64,000 nucleotides of DNA from the NCBI GenBank assembly GCA_934670115.1, contig CAKUOV010000005.1, positions 33,356-97,355 of the forward strand, written 5' to 3'. Position numbers and translations under genes: made by a program. This stretch comes from an uncultured Eggerthellaceae bacterium (GTDB taxonomy: Bacteria > Actinomycetota > Coriobacteriia > Coriobacteriales > Eggerthellaceae). The notes beneath the pieces were generated by a model. It ran no database searches. It saw nothing but the letters and a program-made list of their open reading frames with translations, and had not been told where the DNA came from. Shown one piece after another: positions 1 to 8,507 of the stretch. Position 1 is the stretch's first letter, and each line of letters opens with the position of its first letter.

Positions 1-2
1 TG

Positions 3-929
3 CCTATCATCGCCGTGCTGTTCTTCTTTCTGTCTATGCTTGAAGACAGCGGTTACCTGGCACGCGTGGCATTCGTCATGGACAAACCGCTGCGCAAGCT
101 GGGCCTTTCGGGGCGCAGCATTGTACCCATGCTCATCGGTTTCGGCTGCAGCGTGCCCAGCGTTATGGCAACGCGCACGCTTCCCTCGGAGCGTGACCGC
201 AAGCTGACCATCATCCTTACGCCGTTTATGAGCTGTTCGGCAAAGCTGCCCATCTACGTGTTCTTGGGCGAGGCATTTTTCCCGCAGCAAGCGGGCCTGG
301 TTGTGGGGCTGCTCTACGTTCTGGGCATTGCTGTGGGCATCTTCGTGGCGTTTCTGCTGAAGAAGTTCGTGCTGAAGGGCGAAGCCGTGCCCTTTGTTAT
401 GGAGCTGCCGAACTATCGCATGCCGGCGGTGAAAAACGTTGGTCACCTGATGTGGGATAAGTGCAGCGAGTTTTTGCGTCGCGCGTTCACGATTATCCTG
501 CTTGCGGTGCTGGTGATTTGGGCGCTGCAAACGTTCAGCTTTGGACTCAACGTGGTGCAGGATTCCGCCGACAGCATGTTGGCACAGATAGCGGGCCTGC
601 TTTCGCCTGTTTTGGCCCCGCTGGGCCTGGGCGATTGGCGTATTGGCACAGCGCTGGTATCGGGCTTCATTGCGAAGGAAAGCGTTGTGGCCACCATGAT
701 TGTGCTTTATGGTGGCGCATCGGTTCTTGCAACGGCGTTTACGCCGTTGGCGGGTGCGTGCTTGCTGGTGTTTTGCCTGCTCTACACGCCGTGTGTGGCA
801 GCAATTGCAAGCATCAACCGCGAACTGGGTGGAAAATGGGCGCTGGGCATTGTGGTTGGTCAGTGCGTGGTGGCGTGGATTGTGGCGTTTATCGTGCGCT
901 GCGTGGGGCTGCTGCTTGGTCTTGCGTGA
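3..929 (+). CDS. feoB: Ferrous iron transporter FeoB, C-terminal part (5' end outside window)
   Basis: This is the membrane half of FeoB, the GTP-driven Fe(II) uptake permease. The open frame runs in from the left edge, so the N-terminal GTPase and first gate helices lie outside the window. Visible are the conserved gate region with GFGCSVPS and the stretch TRTLPSERDRK, then SCSAKLPIY, followed by several hydrophobic helices to the stop. The second Gate repeat contains FIAKESVVATM, also typical of FeoB. Nothing suggests frame damage. The following HAD gene starts 37 bases downstream and may be co-transcribed. Iron uptake here, plus the redox locus further along, suggests an iron-active anaerobe. 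Confidence 0.93.
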   Translation, partial: PIIAVLFFFLSMLEDSGYLARVAFVMDKPLRKLGLSGRSIVPMLIGFGCSVPSVMATRTLPSERDRKLTIILTPFMSCSAKLPIYVFLGEAFFPQQAGLVVGLLYVLGIAVGIFVAFLLKKFVLKGEAVPFVMELPNYRMPAVKNVGHLMWDKCSEFLRRAFTIILLAVLVIWALQTFSFGLNVVQDSADSMLAQIAGLLSPVLAPLGLGDWRIGTALVSGFIAKESVVATMIVLYGGASVLATAFTPLAGACLLVFCLLYTPCVAAIASINRELGGKWALGIVVGQCVVAWIVAFIVRCVGLLLGLA

Positions 930-966
930 TGCGCTTCTTGTCGCAAAAGCCAGGTGAAGAATAATT

Positions 967-1746
967 ATGGGAACAAAAAAGTACTTCTTCTTTGATTACG
1001 ATGGAACGCTTGCTATTCCGCTTACGCGTAATATCCCCGATAGCACGCGTGAAGCGTTGCGTCTTTTGGAAGCGCAGGGGCATTTTGTAGCGCTTGCCAC
1101 GGGGCGTTTGCAGTGCAACGCGCTCGATTTCATTGATAGCGCGGGCATTCGCAATGTGGTGTCCGATGGCGGAAATTCCGTTACGGTAGATGGCAAGCTG
1201 TTATGGATGCGCTCGCTTGACTTGCCTCCGGTGAAAGCGTGTCTGCATCGCCTTGATGAGCTGGGCGTTCCCTGGGCAGTAACTACGGATAACGTGCCGT
1301 GGCGCGTGTCAAGCAACCCCGATTTCGCAACGATATCAGGCGATTATTATTTGCCTACGCGCTATGACGCCAATTTGGATATTGATGCATTGGCCCAGGT
1401 CATGAAAGTATATATTCCGTGCGCTACAGAAAATATACCCGCACTGGTGGCCACGGGCGTACTAGATGACGTGCCGTGGGTTACGTATAATTCGGGGGCG
1501 CTGTTCGTTGAGCCCATGAATAAAGACGTGGGAATTCGCTTCCTTATGGACTATTTCCACGCGCCGTACGAAGATGCGGTAGTATTTGGCGATGGCAAAA
1601 ACGATATTTCCATGTTTTGTCCGAGCTGGACGAGCATTGCCATGGGAAATGCCGTGCCTGCGCTGAAAGAACGCGCCGATTACGTGACGGACGCGTGCGA
1701 CCAAGACGGCATTTATCATGCATGCCGTCATTTCGGGTGGATTTAG
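967..1746 (+). CDS. HAD-superfamily (Cof-type) phosphatase
   Basis: A 259-residue cytosolic hydrolase of the Cof/HAD-IIB type, which usually dephosphorylates small phosphorylated metabolites such as sugar phosphates or FMN. Motif I is DYDGTLA near residue 9, with the nucleophile and acid/base aspartates. Motif II is within LATGRLQ, and motif IV is GDGKNDISMF near residue 208, which binds magnesium. The length fits the family. The start is an ATG preceded by an AGGTGAAGAA-like ribosome site. The substrate cannot be told from sequence. It lies just behind feoB, but no functional link is evident. Confidence 0.88.
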   Translation: MGTKKYFFFDYDGTLAIPLTRNIPDSTREALRLLEAQGHFVALATGRLQCNALDFIDSAGIRNVVSDGGNSVTVDGKLLWMRSLDLPPVKACLHRLDELGVPWAVTTDNVPWRVSSNPDFATISGDYYLPTRYDANLDIDALAQVMKVYIPCATENIPALVATGVLDDVPWVTYNSGALFVEPMNKDVGIRFLMDYFHAPYEDAVVFGDGKNDISMFCPSWTSIAMGNAVPALKERADYVTDACDQDGIYHACRHFGWI

Positions 1747-1968
1747 TTGCGTTCGGCCAGGTTGCGCTGGCATGTGCGTGGTTGTCGCAGGCGGTGCGGC
1801 TAGCGCGCGGCGGGGAGTTCGTGATTGCCGCGAGCTTGACGGTCGGTGCGGATGGATTGAGCGGGGTTGCGATTTGGGTATCTGGCTTGTAAACCGAAGC
1901 GTTGACGGCTGGCTCTGGCTCTCGGCGTAAGCGGTGCGTGCGCAAAAAAAGAGGGAAGGGGAGGACGC

Positions 1969-4900
1969 ATGGACTGGACAGTTTTGGGCATTGAGCCAAC
2001 TGCCGACAAGAAAGCGATAACGAAAGCGTATCGCACGCAGTTGATGCACACGAATCCCGAAGATAAACCCGAAGAGTTCAAGGTGCTGCGCGAAGCATAC
2101 GAGCAGGCGCTTTCGTGGGCGTCGCGTCAAGAGGAGGCGGCGAAAGAGTCAAAAGCCGCTCAAGCTGCCGCATCGGGAGACCCCGAAGCACTTGCCGCAG
2201 AAGCGGCAAAAACGCCCGAGGAACAGTGGTTATCCCAGCTCACAGAGCTGTATGCGGATTTCCAGAAGCGCATTGACCCCGCTTTGTGGCGCAATTTGCT
2301 CACGCAGGATGTTGCGGTTGCGCTGGATAGCCGCCCCGAAATAGAAATGATGTTGCTGCTGTTCCTTCTGCATAACGGGAACCTTCCCCAAGAGGTGTGG
2401 CAGGTTCTGGAAGACACGTTCAAGTGGTCGCAGCGGCGCGAAGAGCTGTGCGAAACGTATCCGCGTCCGTTTGTGGATCATCTTCTGATTGATGGCGCGA
2501 AGTTTCCGCCGGCGCTTCCGTTCCAGTTGTTCTCCCCCGGTGAAAACGCCGAAGAATGCGATGCCTACCTGGACCTTTACTTGCAAGCGGGGCATTGCGA
2601 GTGGAAGGATGCTGCGCAGTTCCTGGATAACATGGAGGCGCTTTCCGAAACGCATCCGTACGGACGAGCGCTGCGCTATCACTACTTGGCAACTCAGGGC
2701 GACGGCATGGGCGTTGTCAAGCTTCTGGAGCTAACGAAGGAGTTCCCGGAAGACGAGCACCTTAAAGAGGAGCTTGCGGAAACATATGCCGATGGCGAAT
2801 CATGGGAGCAATGCGAGGCAATTGTGCGCGGGTTGCTTGAAAATAACCGCGGGGATCGTCGTTTGACCTGGCTTTTAGCGCAATCGTTGGCGGGTCAGCA
2901 GCGCTTTGCCGAAGGTGTGGAGCTTTTGGGCGATTTGATGCATGCCGCGGGCGGCGACCAAAAGGAGCTCATGGAGCTGAGCGATGTTCGCCAACAGTGG
3001 AACGAATCGCTTATCGAACAGTATGAACAACGCCTTGAGCAGGGGGATTGTTCCGATAAGCTGCTTTTCGAGCTGGCGTGGTGCTACTTGCAAAACGAGC
3101 GCGACGAAGAATCGGTAGAGCTCATCGATCGCATTGACCCGGAAAATATTGAGCCGTATGAATACTATAACTTGTCGTCGCAGGCGTTTTTGGCAACGGA
3201 GCGCTACGAGCGCGCGTTTGAGGACTCAAAGGCCCTGGTAGAGGTGGTGCGCGCCCTGCAACCCGATGGCACCGTGCGCACGGAAAAACGTCGTGCGCGC
3301 TTGGCGGAGATGATTGCCCGTTGCGGTGATGCCCTTTACGCGCAGAAACACCCCGAGCTGGCGCTTCCCTATTATCAGGAAGCGGCGGAAGTGGACCCCG
3401 ATAACCCCGAGCGCCTTACGCATTATTCGCGCGTTATGGCGTCGCTGAACCGCTGGCCCGAGGCGGCGCAAGCGGCGGAGCGCCTGATAGACGTGATGCC
3501 AGGGGCTTACCACGCCCATTATTTGCTGGCCCAGTATTGCTTTGAGATGCATAACGATCGCGATGCGTTCTATCAGGTGAATTATGCGCTTGAGCTGGAA
3601 AAAGGCGACTTGGGCGTGTATGTTTTGCGTCTGCGTATTCTGCTTCGCAATGGTGCGCTGCAACAAGCCGCCGACGATTTGCGATTTTTGGAAGACAGCC
3701 AGTGCAGCGATTATCTGCCCGTTTTGTGGTGCAAAGCGCTTTACGCCGAAGCCACCGACAAGGCGGTTATTGGGCCGGAAGGATCGTTGCCGGACGAAGG
3801 CAAGCTCTACGATGGCACGCCGTTTGTCCTTGAGCACGGACGCGATGCCGCACTTGCAATTTATCGCGAAATTTACGAGCGTTTAAAGCAAGGCGAAGAG
3901 ATGGATTGGCCTGGTCAGGCGTGTTTTCGCTTGGCTATTCTCTCGCAGGATGAAAAGGATGCGTCGCCCGAATGGCAGCTTGAAGTGCTGGACAAGGGCT
4001 TGGAGCTTGATCCGAACGATGCGGATTGCCTTTCGTTTCGGGCGTGGCTTTTGCGCCGCTTGGACCGCACGGACGATGCCATTGAGGCGTATCTTCGTTT
4101 GGCGCAGCTCCCCCATGATGACGTTGAGTCTGAGCGTGCATTGGCGCAGCTGTATGGGAAGAACCCCGAGGTCAATGCGCAAAAAGCGCTCGATTATTAT
4201 CAGCAGCTGCTTGAGCAGGAGCCTAAAGACCCCGTAACGCTGTATTATGCGGGCTTGTACGCGTATTTTGTGCGCGACTTTCCTCTGGCGGAAAGCTATT
4301 TTTTGCGCGAGCGCGCGGTTGAGCCGGAAAGCCCCGATAGCTATCGGATGCTCTCGTTCGTGTATGAAGCGCTGGGTTGCTATGACGATGCGCTGCGGGA
4401 GTGCGACGGCCTGCTGCTCAAGTCGAAGGCGGCAGGGAAGCTGGCGGTGAGCCATTATCTGCGCAAGGCGCTGGTGCTGCGTCGGGCGGGGCGGGCGCGT
4501 GCGGCGGTGGAAACGCTGTTCCATGCGTCGTTTTCGTTTGCGTACGATTCCGTGTATGCGGATGTTGCCGACGTGCTTCTGCAGTTCGGCCTGTTCGATC
4601 AGCTGTGCGCCCATCTTGACTCGTGGGGCGACGTGAACGAAAAGCACGATGTTTCGCCGCAAAATTTAGGTGGCTTGGCATACTATCGCGCTCTTCAGGA
4701 GCTTTTAAGTGCGGGAAGCTTGCGGCGTGCGAAACATTTTGCGCGCACGGGAAGTCCGCATATGAGCGATGACCAGCGTTTTCAGATGCAACGGATTTTG
4801 GCAGCGTATACCAAGGATTTCCGCGCGTATGAAACGCTTTTGCTGAGCCGCATTAAGGAAAAAAAGGAACGGGAGACAACTGTCTTTCAGGAGCTGTCGG

Positions 4901-5286
4901 ACCTGGCGTTGCTAAAGTGGTATCGGGGCAATGCACAAGCTGCGGTACAATATGCACAAGAGGCCGTGGCAGAGATTGATGCTCTGCTGCTTCCCTATAG
5001 CACGCATCGGCGTCATTTCCTGTTGTGGCAAGCGATAATGTTTGCTTTGCTGGGGCAGATCGATCAGATGCGCGGTGCACTGTTGCAAGCCGATGATCTG
5101 CCGTTATGCGAACGTTGCGGCAATGGAGCGTGCTGTGACAGCGTGCTGTTCAAGGCGTTGATTGGCTTGATTCAGGGTGATGTGGTCACGTGCTGCGAGC
5201 TGGTTAAGCTTGGCCGAAAGAAGTGGCCGGGCTCTTTGGGCTTTACGTGCCTTGAGCAGGAGCTTAAGCGACAAGGGGAGCTGTAG
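1969..5286 (+). CDS. Large J-domain-like/TPR protein, probable HscC co-chaperone
   Basis: A 1105-residue protein whose first 60 residues resemble a J domain (helix II KAITKAYRTQL, then helix III EEFKVLREAYEQAL). The canonical HPD loop is replaced by HTNPED. An Ala/Glu-rich linker follows, and the rest is a long alpha-helical array with repeated TPR-like patterns such as EVDPDNPERLTHYSRVMASL and ELDPNDADCLSFRAWLLRR. No membrane helix or signal is seen. Immediately downstream is an HscC-type Hsp70, so this is most likely its dedicated J partner. In enterobacteria, DjlB and DjlC play that role for HscC. The ATG has the ribosome site GGGGAGGACGC just upstream. Confidence 0.8.
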   Translation: MDWTVLGIEPTADKKAITKAYRTQLMHTNPEDKPEEFKVLREAYEQALSWASRQEEAAKESKAAQAAASGDPEALAAEAAKTPEEQWLSQLTELYADFQKRIDPALWRNLLTQDVAVALDSRPEIEMMLLLFLLHNGNLPQEVWQVLEDTFKWSQRREELCETYPRPFVDHLLIDGAKFPPALPFQLFSPGENAEECDAYLDLYLQAGHCEWKDAAQFLDNMEALSETHPYGRALRYHYLATQGDGMGVVKLLELTKEFPEDEHLKEELAETYADGESWEQCEAIVRGLLENNRGDRRLTWLLAQSLAGQQRFAEGVELLGDLMHAAGGDQKELMELSDVRQQWNESLIEQYEQRLEQGDCSDKLLFELAWCYLQNERDEESVELIDRIDPENIEPYEYYNLSSQAFLATERYERAFEDSKALVEVVRALQPDGTVRTEKRRARLAEMIARCGDALYAQKHPELALPYYQEAAEVDPDNPERLTHYSRVMASLNRWPEAAQAAERLIDVMPGAYHAHYLLAQYCFEMHNDRDAFYQVNYALELEKGDLGVYVLRLRILLRNGALQQAADDLRFLEDSQCSDYLPVLWCKALYAEATDKAVIGPEGSLPDEGKLYDGTPFVLEHGRDAALAIYREIYERLKQGEEMDWPGQACFRLAILSQDEKDASPEWQLEVLDKGLELDPNDADCLSFRAWLLRRLDRTDDAIEAYLRLAQLPHDDVESERALAQLYGKNPEVNAQKALDYYQQLLEQEPKDPVTLYYAGLYAYFVRDFPLAESYFLRERAVEPESPDSYRMLSFVYEALGCYDDALRECDGLLLKSKAAGKLAVSHYLRKALVLRRAGRARAAVETLFHASFSFAYDSVYADVADVLLQFGLFDQLCAHLDSWGDVNEKHDVSPQNLGGLAYYRALQELLSAGSLRRAKHFARTGSPHMSDDQRFQMQRILAAYTKDFRAYETLLLSRIKEKKERETTVFQELSDLALLKWYRGNAQAAVQYAQEAVAEIDALLLPYSTHRRHFLLWQAIMFALLGQIDQMRGALLQADDLPLCERCGNGACCDSVLFKALIGLIQGDVVTCCELVKLGRKKWPGSLGFTCLEQELKRQGEL

Positions 5287-5455
5287 CCCTGATGCGGCCG
5301 CATGAGCGGTTGCGGGTGCGGTGCCGCTGGCGGTGTGCGGATCCGGGTGTGTGGCGTGCGGCGGTGCGTGCGGCGTGCGGGCGATGCGCGCAGGGCTGCT
5401 TGCCAGAGCGTAGCCGCGGCAGAGAGTGAAAGAGGATTTTCGGTAGGTTCTTCTT

Positions 5456-7207
5456 ATGTTGGTTGGCATTGATCTTGGAACAACAAATAGCCTGGTCGCG
5501 TGTTTCCGCAATGGGTGTGCTCAGGTAATTCCCAACAGATTGGGCAAGCTGCTCACGCCTTCGGTGGTGGCTATCGATGAAAATGGCATGATTCTGGTGG
5601 GCGAAACGGCGCGCGCTTTCGGCATGCTGCACCCCTTGAGCGTGGCAAGCGTTTTCAAGCGCAGCATGGGCACCGATCGCACGTTCGAGCTTGATGGTAT
5701 GGAATTTCGCGCCGAAGAGCTATCCCGTTTTGTGTTGCGCTCCCTGAAAGAAGACGCCGAAGTGTATCTGGGCTGTGAAGTGGACGAGGCCATTATCAGC
5801 GTGCCCGCCTACTTTAACGACTTGCAACGTAAAGCTACGAAACGTGCCGGTGAGCTGGCCGGACTCAAGGTGAGCCGCATTATCAACGAACCCACGGCGG
5901 CGGCAATCGCGCATGGCGTGGGCGGTGCGGCGGCGCGTCCGACCGAAGAAACGGTGGCCGCGGGTATGGGAACCATTGCAGTTCAGGCCGCGCAAGGCGA
6001 ACCGGTGGATGAGCGCTGCCTGGTGTTTGACCTGGGCGGCGGCACCTTCGATGTTTCGGTTTTGGAGTTTTTCGCGTGCATCATGGAAGTCCATGCCATT
6101 GCGGGCGACAATTTCATTGGCGGCGAAGACTTCACCGAACTTCTGGAAACTATGTTCCTGGCGCGCATTGGCATGGCGCGGCAAGTGCTTGATAATCGCG
6201 CGCAGGCGGAGCTTACCAAAGCTGCCGAAGAGGCGAAGTGCCGCTTCTCTGAATCCGAAACCGTTACGATGAGCTGGACTTTTGCGGAAAAGCATTACTC
6301 GGAAGACTTCACGCTTGAAGAATATGAGCAAGCATGCCAGCCGTTGCTTGAGCGTTTGCGTCGCCCTATTGAGCGCAGCTTGCGTGATGCCGATGTTCAT
6401 TTGGAAGATATCGACCGCATTGTTTTAGTGGGCGGCGCTACGCGTCTTCCCGTGGTGCGTCATTTCGTGGAAAAGGTGTTTCGTCGCAAGCCCGAAACGC
6501 TTGTTGACCCTGATACCGCCGTTGCGCTGGGCGCTGCGTTGCAGTGCGGCATGAAAATGCGCGATGCGGAAATCAGCGAAGTCGTTTTGACCGACGTGTG
6601 CCCGTTTACGCTGGGCACCGAGGTTGTTGCCGGTAACGGCACGTTCGAGGAAGCGGGTCACTTCCTTCCCATTATCGAGCGCAATACCGTGATTCCCGTG
6701 AGTCGACGTCAGCGCGTGAGCACCGTGTACGACAATCAGTCGCAGGTGGTCGTGAAAATCTTGCAAGGCGAAAGCCGCATGGCGTCCAACAACTTGCTGC
6801 TCGGCGAGATTTCCGCTTCGGTTCCGGCGGGTCCGCGCGGGCAAGAAGTCATTGATGTGATTTTCACTTACGATGTGAATTCCCTGCTTGAAGTGGAGGT
6901 TTGCGTTCTTTCTACGGGCGAAGTGCACAAGATGGTCGTCCAAAACGAAGAGCATAAGATTTCCGATGAAGAAGCCGCCGCGCGTTTCGAACGCTTGTCG
7001 TATTTGAAGCAGAACCCGCGCGAAGACGAAGCGAACCGCTTGCAGCTTTTGCGGGGCGAGCGCATGTACGAAGAAGCAACGGGCCAGCGACGTGAGATGA
7101 TCGACGCCGCAATGATGGAGTTCGATCGCGTGCTGAACAGGCAAGACTTCTACGAAATTGAAGTTGCGCGCGAGCGTCTTCGCAAGTTTTTGGACACGTT
7201 GGAGTAG
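5456..7207 (+). CDS. hscC: HscC-type Hsp70 chaperone
   Basis: A 583-residue DnaK-family ATPase. The phosphate-1 loop GIDLGTTNS is at residues 4-12, INEPTAAAIAHG near 145, the second phosphate loop FDLGGGTFDVSVLEFF near 190 and the adenosine motif VLVGGATRLPVV near 322. After residue 400 comes a substrate domain shorter than in DnaK, as in the HscC branch. An extra segment of about 30 residues sits between AHGV and the second phosphate loop, rich in Ala, Gly and Glu. The ATG follows a GTAGGTTCTTCTT leader. It is downstream of and co-directional with the J/TPR gene, suggesting a two-gene chaperone unit separated by a GC-rich spacer. No GrpE-like gene is present. Confidence 0.88.
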   Translation: MLVGIDLGTTNSLVACFRNGCAQVIPNRLGKLLTPSVVAIDENGMILVGETARAFGMLHPLSVASVFKRSMGTDRTFELDGMEFRAEELSRFVLRSLKEDAEVYLGCEVDEAIISVPAYFNDLQRKATKRAGELAGLKVSRIINEPTAAAIAHGVGGAAARPTEETVAAGMGTIAVQAAQGEPVDERCLVFDLGGGTFDVSVLEFFACIMEVHAIAGDNFIGGEDFTELLETMFLARIGMARQVLDNRAQAELTKAAEEAKCRFSESETVTMSWTFAEKHYSEDFTLEEYEQACQPLLERLRRPIERSLRDADVHLEDIDRIVLVGGATRLPVVRHFVEKVFRRKPETLVDPDTAVALGAALQCGMKMRDAEISEVVLTDVCPFTLGTEVVAGNGTFEEAGHFLPIIERNTVIPVSRRQRVSTVYDNQSQVVVKILQGESRMASNNLLLGEISASVPAGPRGQEVIDVIFTYDVNSLLEVEVCVLSTGEVHKMVVQNEEHKISDEEAAARFERLSYLKQNPREDEANRLQLLRGERMYEEATGQRREMIDAAMMEFDRVLNRQDFYEIEVARERLRKFLDTLE

Positions 7208-7526
7208 CCAAGGTTCGCAGCTTGGCGTTTCGCTGGGTGTTTCGCTTGGCGTTTTGTGGTCGGGCGTTTCGCTTGGCGCCTCAGAGTTGGGCGCTTGGGT
7301 TGGGGTGCCCGGGTTTCCGGAAATGCTTGGAACGCCCGGAATGCTCTTGCCGCGTTTTACCGCGCTTTGCCGAATGACGCTCTGCGGCGGAAAAACATTT
7401 CCGCTCCTAATGTTGCTTTTGGTCTTTGCTAGGCGTTCGTTTATTTTCGCGTTAAACTGGTACAGATGCGCTAACGCATCGGTATAACGAATATCGCCAT
7501 CTGAGTTTCTTGGGAAAGGTGCGCAC
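7208..7526 (+). other. Intergenic spacer with degenerate short repeats
   Basis: The first half repeats variants of GCGTTTCGCTTGGCG several times. Near the right end is a perfect short palindrome, GATGCG-CTAA-CGCATC at 7465-7480. The spacer ends with a plausible ribosome site (GGGAAAGGTGC) for the downstream kinase gene. I see no convincing gene or classical terminator here. Confidence 0.5.
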
Positions 7527-8111
7527 ATGAAAGTCATTACCATCAGCCGTGAATACGGAGCAGGCGGGCACACCATTGGACGCCAAGTTGCCGAGCGCCT
7601 GGGCATCAATTTTTACGACCGCGACATTATTTTGAGCACCGCGCGCGAAAGCGGTCTTGATGTTGACCGAATCATCGAGGAAGAAGAAGTCATGCGCAAG
7701 CGCGATTCGTTCCTGCGCGCGATCCTTCCTGCGTCTTACGATATTAAAGACACCGTGTTCGAGTACGAGCGTCGCGCCATTATCAAGCTGGCAAACGAGG
7801 GTCCTTGCGTGCTTTTGGGCCGCTGTGCTGGTGTTACGCTGGAAGAGGAAAACATCGACCACATGAGCGTGTTCCTGTTTGCTGACGAAGCGCATCGTTT
7901 GCCACGCGCTATGGAGCTCAACGATTGCACCGATCCTGACCAGGCGCGACGCATTATGCGCAAGATCGATACCGGTCGCCATGCTTATTACGAGTGCTAC
8001 ACCGGCCGTCATTGGGGCAGCGTCCACGAGTACACCATGGCGCTTGATACGGGCACCTTGGGCATGGATACCTGCGTTGACCTGGTTGCGCGCGCTGCGC
8101 AATCGATGTAG
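7527..8111 (+). CDS. Cytidylate kinase-like family protein
   Basis: A 194-residue P-loop-type protein of the cytidylate-kinase-like (AAK) family. The N-terminus ITISREYGAGGHTIGRQVA is the hallmark of this family, with GAGG in the phosphate-binding position. It is followed by LGINFYDRDII and a helical lid region. The CDARRIM-like region (DQARRIMRKID) near residue 147 and the TGRHWG segment fit the family C-terminus. These proteins are widespread in gut anaerobes, and the true substrate is mostly unproven. The start ATG has a good ribosome site. A hairpin with a T-run lies about 75 bases past the stop. Confidence 0.85.
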   Translation: MKVITISREYGAGGHTIGRQVAERLGINFYDRDIILSTARESGLDVDRIIEEEEVMRKRDSFLRAILPASYDIKDTVFEYERRAIIKLANEGPCVLLGRCAGVTLEEENIDHMSVFLFADEAHRLPRAMELNDCTDPDQARRIMRKIDTGRHAYYECYTGRHWGSVHEYTMALDTGTLGMDTCVDLVARAAQSM

Positions 8112-8185
8112 GCCATTTGGTTTTCCGCAGCTGTTTTCCGCGTTCCCGCTGTTCTCGGTGCGTTTTTGATTTTTGGAACCATTAT

Positions 8186-8234
8186 AAGCGCTCGGGTCCG
8201 CTGCTTTTCAGGCGGTGGTTCGGGCGCTTTTGCT
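8186..8234 (+). terminator. Imperfect hairpin with T tail after the kinase gene
   Basis: An AAGCGC arm pairs with GCGCTT around a long, partly wobble-paired stem, followed by TTTT. It is likely the rho-independent stop of the cytidylate-kinase-like gene. Confidence 0.6.
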
Positions 8235-8285
8235 CACTTTGAGCCATAAGGTTACCTTATTCGCCTAAAAATGAGCCATATAGTC

Positions 8286-8315
8286 TTGCGAAATTTCCTG
8301 CACCCCCTGTATCAT
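8286..8315 (+). promoter_or_regulatory. Candidate sigma-70 promoter for the IPQTG surface protein
   Basis: TTGCGA and TATCAT are separated by 18 bases, leaving a leader of about 185 bases before the surface-protein gene. The leader can form a short hairpin (ACCAGGC with GCTTGGT). I could not match it to any known riboswitch class. Confidence 0.4.
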
Positions 8316-8507
8316 GGAACATGATTGCAAAGTCTTTGAGACACCGGAGCTGCCTATAGCGCAAGCGCCACCAGGCATAATGGGCTTGGTCGCGTTTGGA
8401 AGCAACTGACGATGTGTTGATCCTGAACAATCGCCGCTTCTTCCGAACGCGCCTTCGCTTGTCCGGTTTCGTTTCTTTGCGAGTACGCCGAACAGGAAGG
8501 GAGTGCC

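Noticed and set aside
7158..7487. A plus-strand open frame running from the hscC end
   Set aside because: It overlaps hscC in another frame and is made of degenerate GTTTCGCTTGG repeats; no domain or start signal.
8316..8507. Riboswitch in the leader of the surface-protein gene
   Set aside because: Only one short wobble-paired hairpin can be drawn, with no match to known riboswitch cores.
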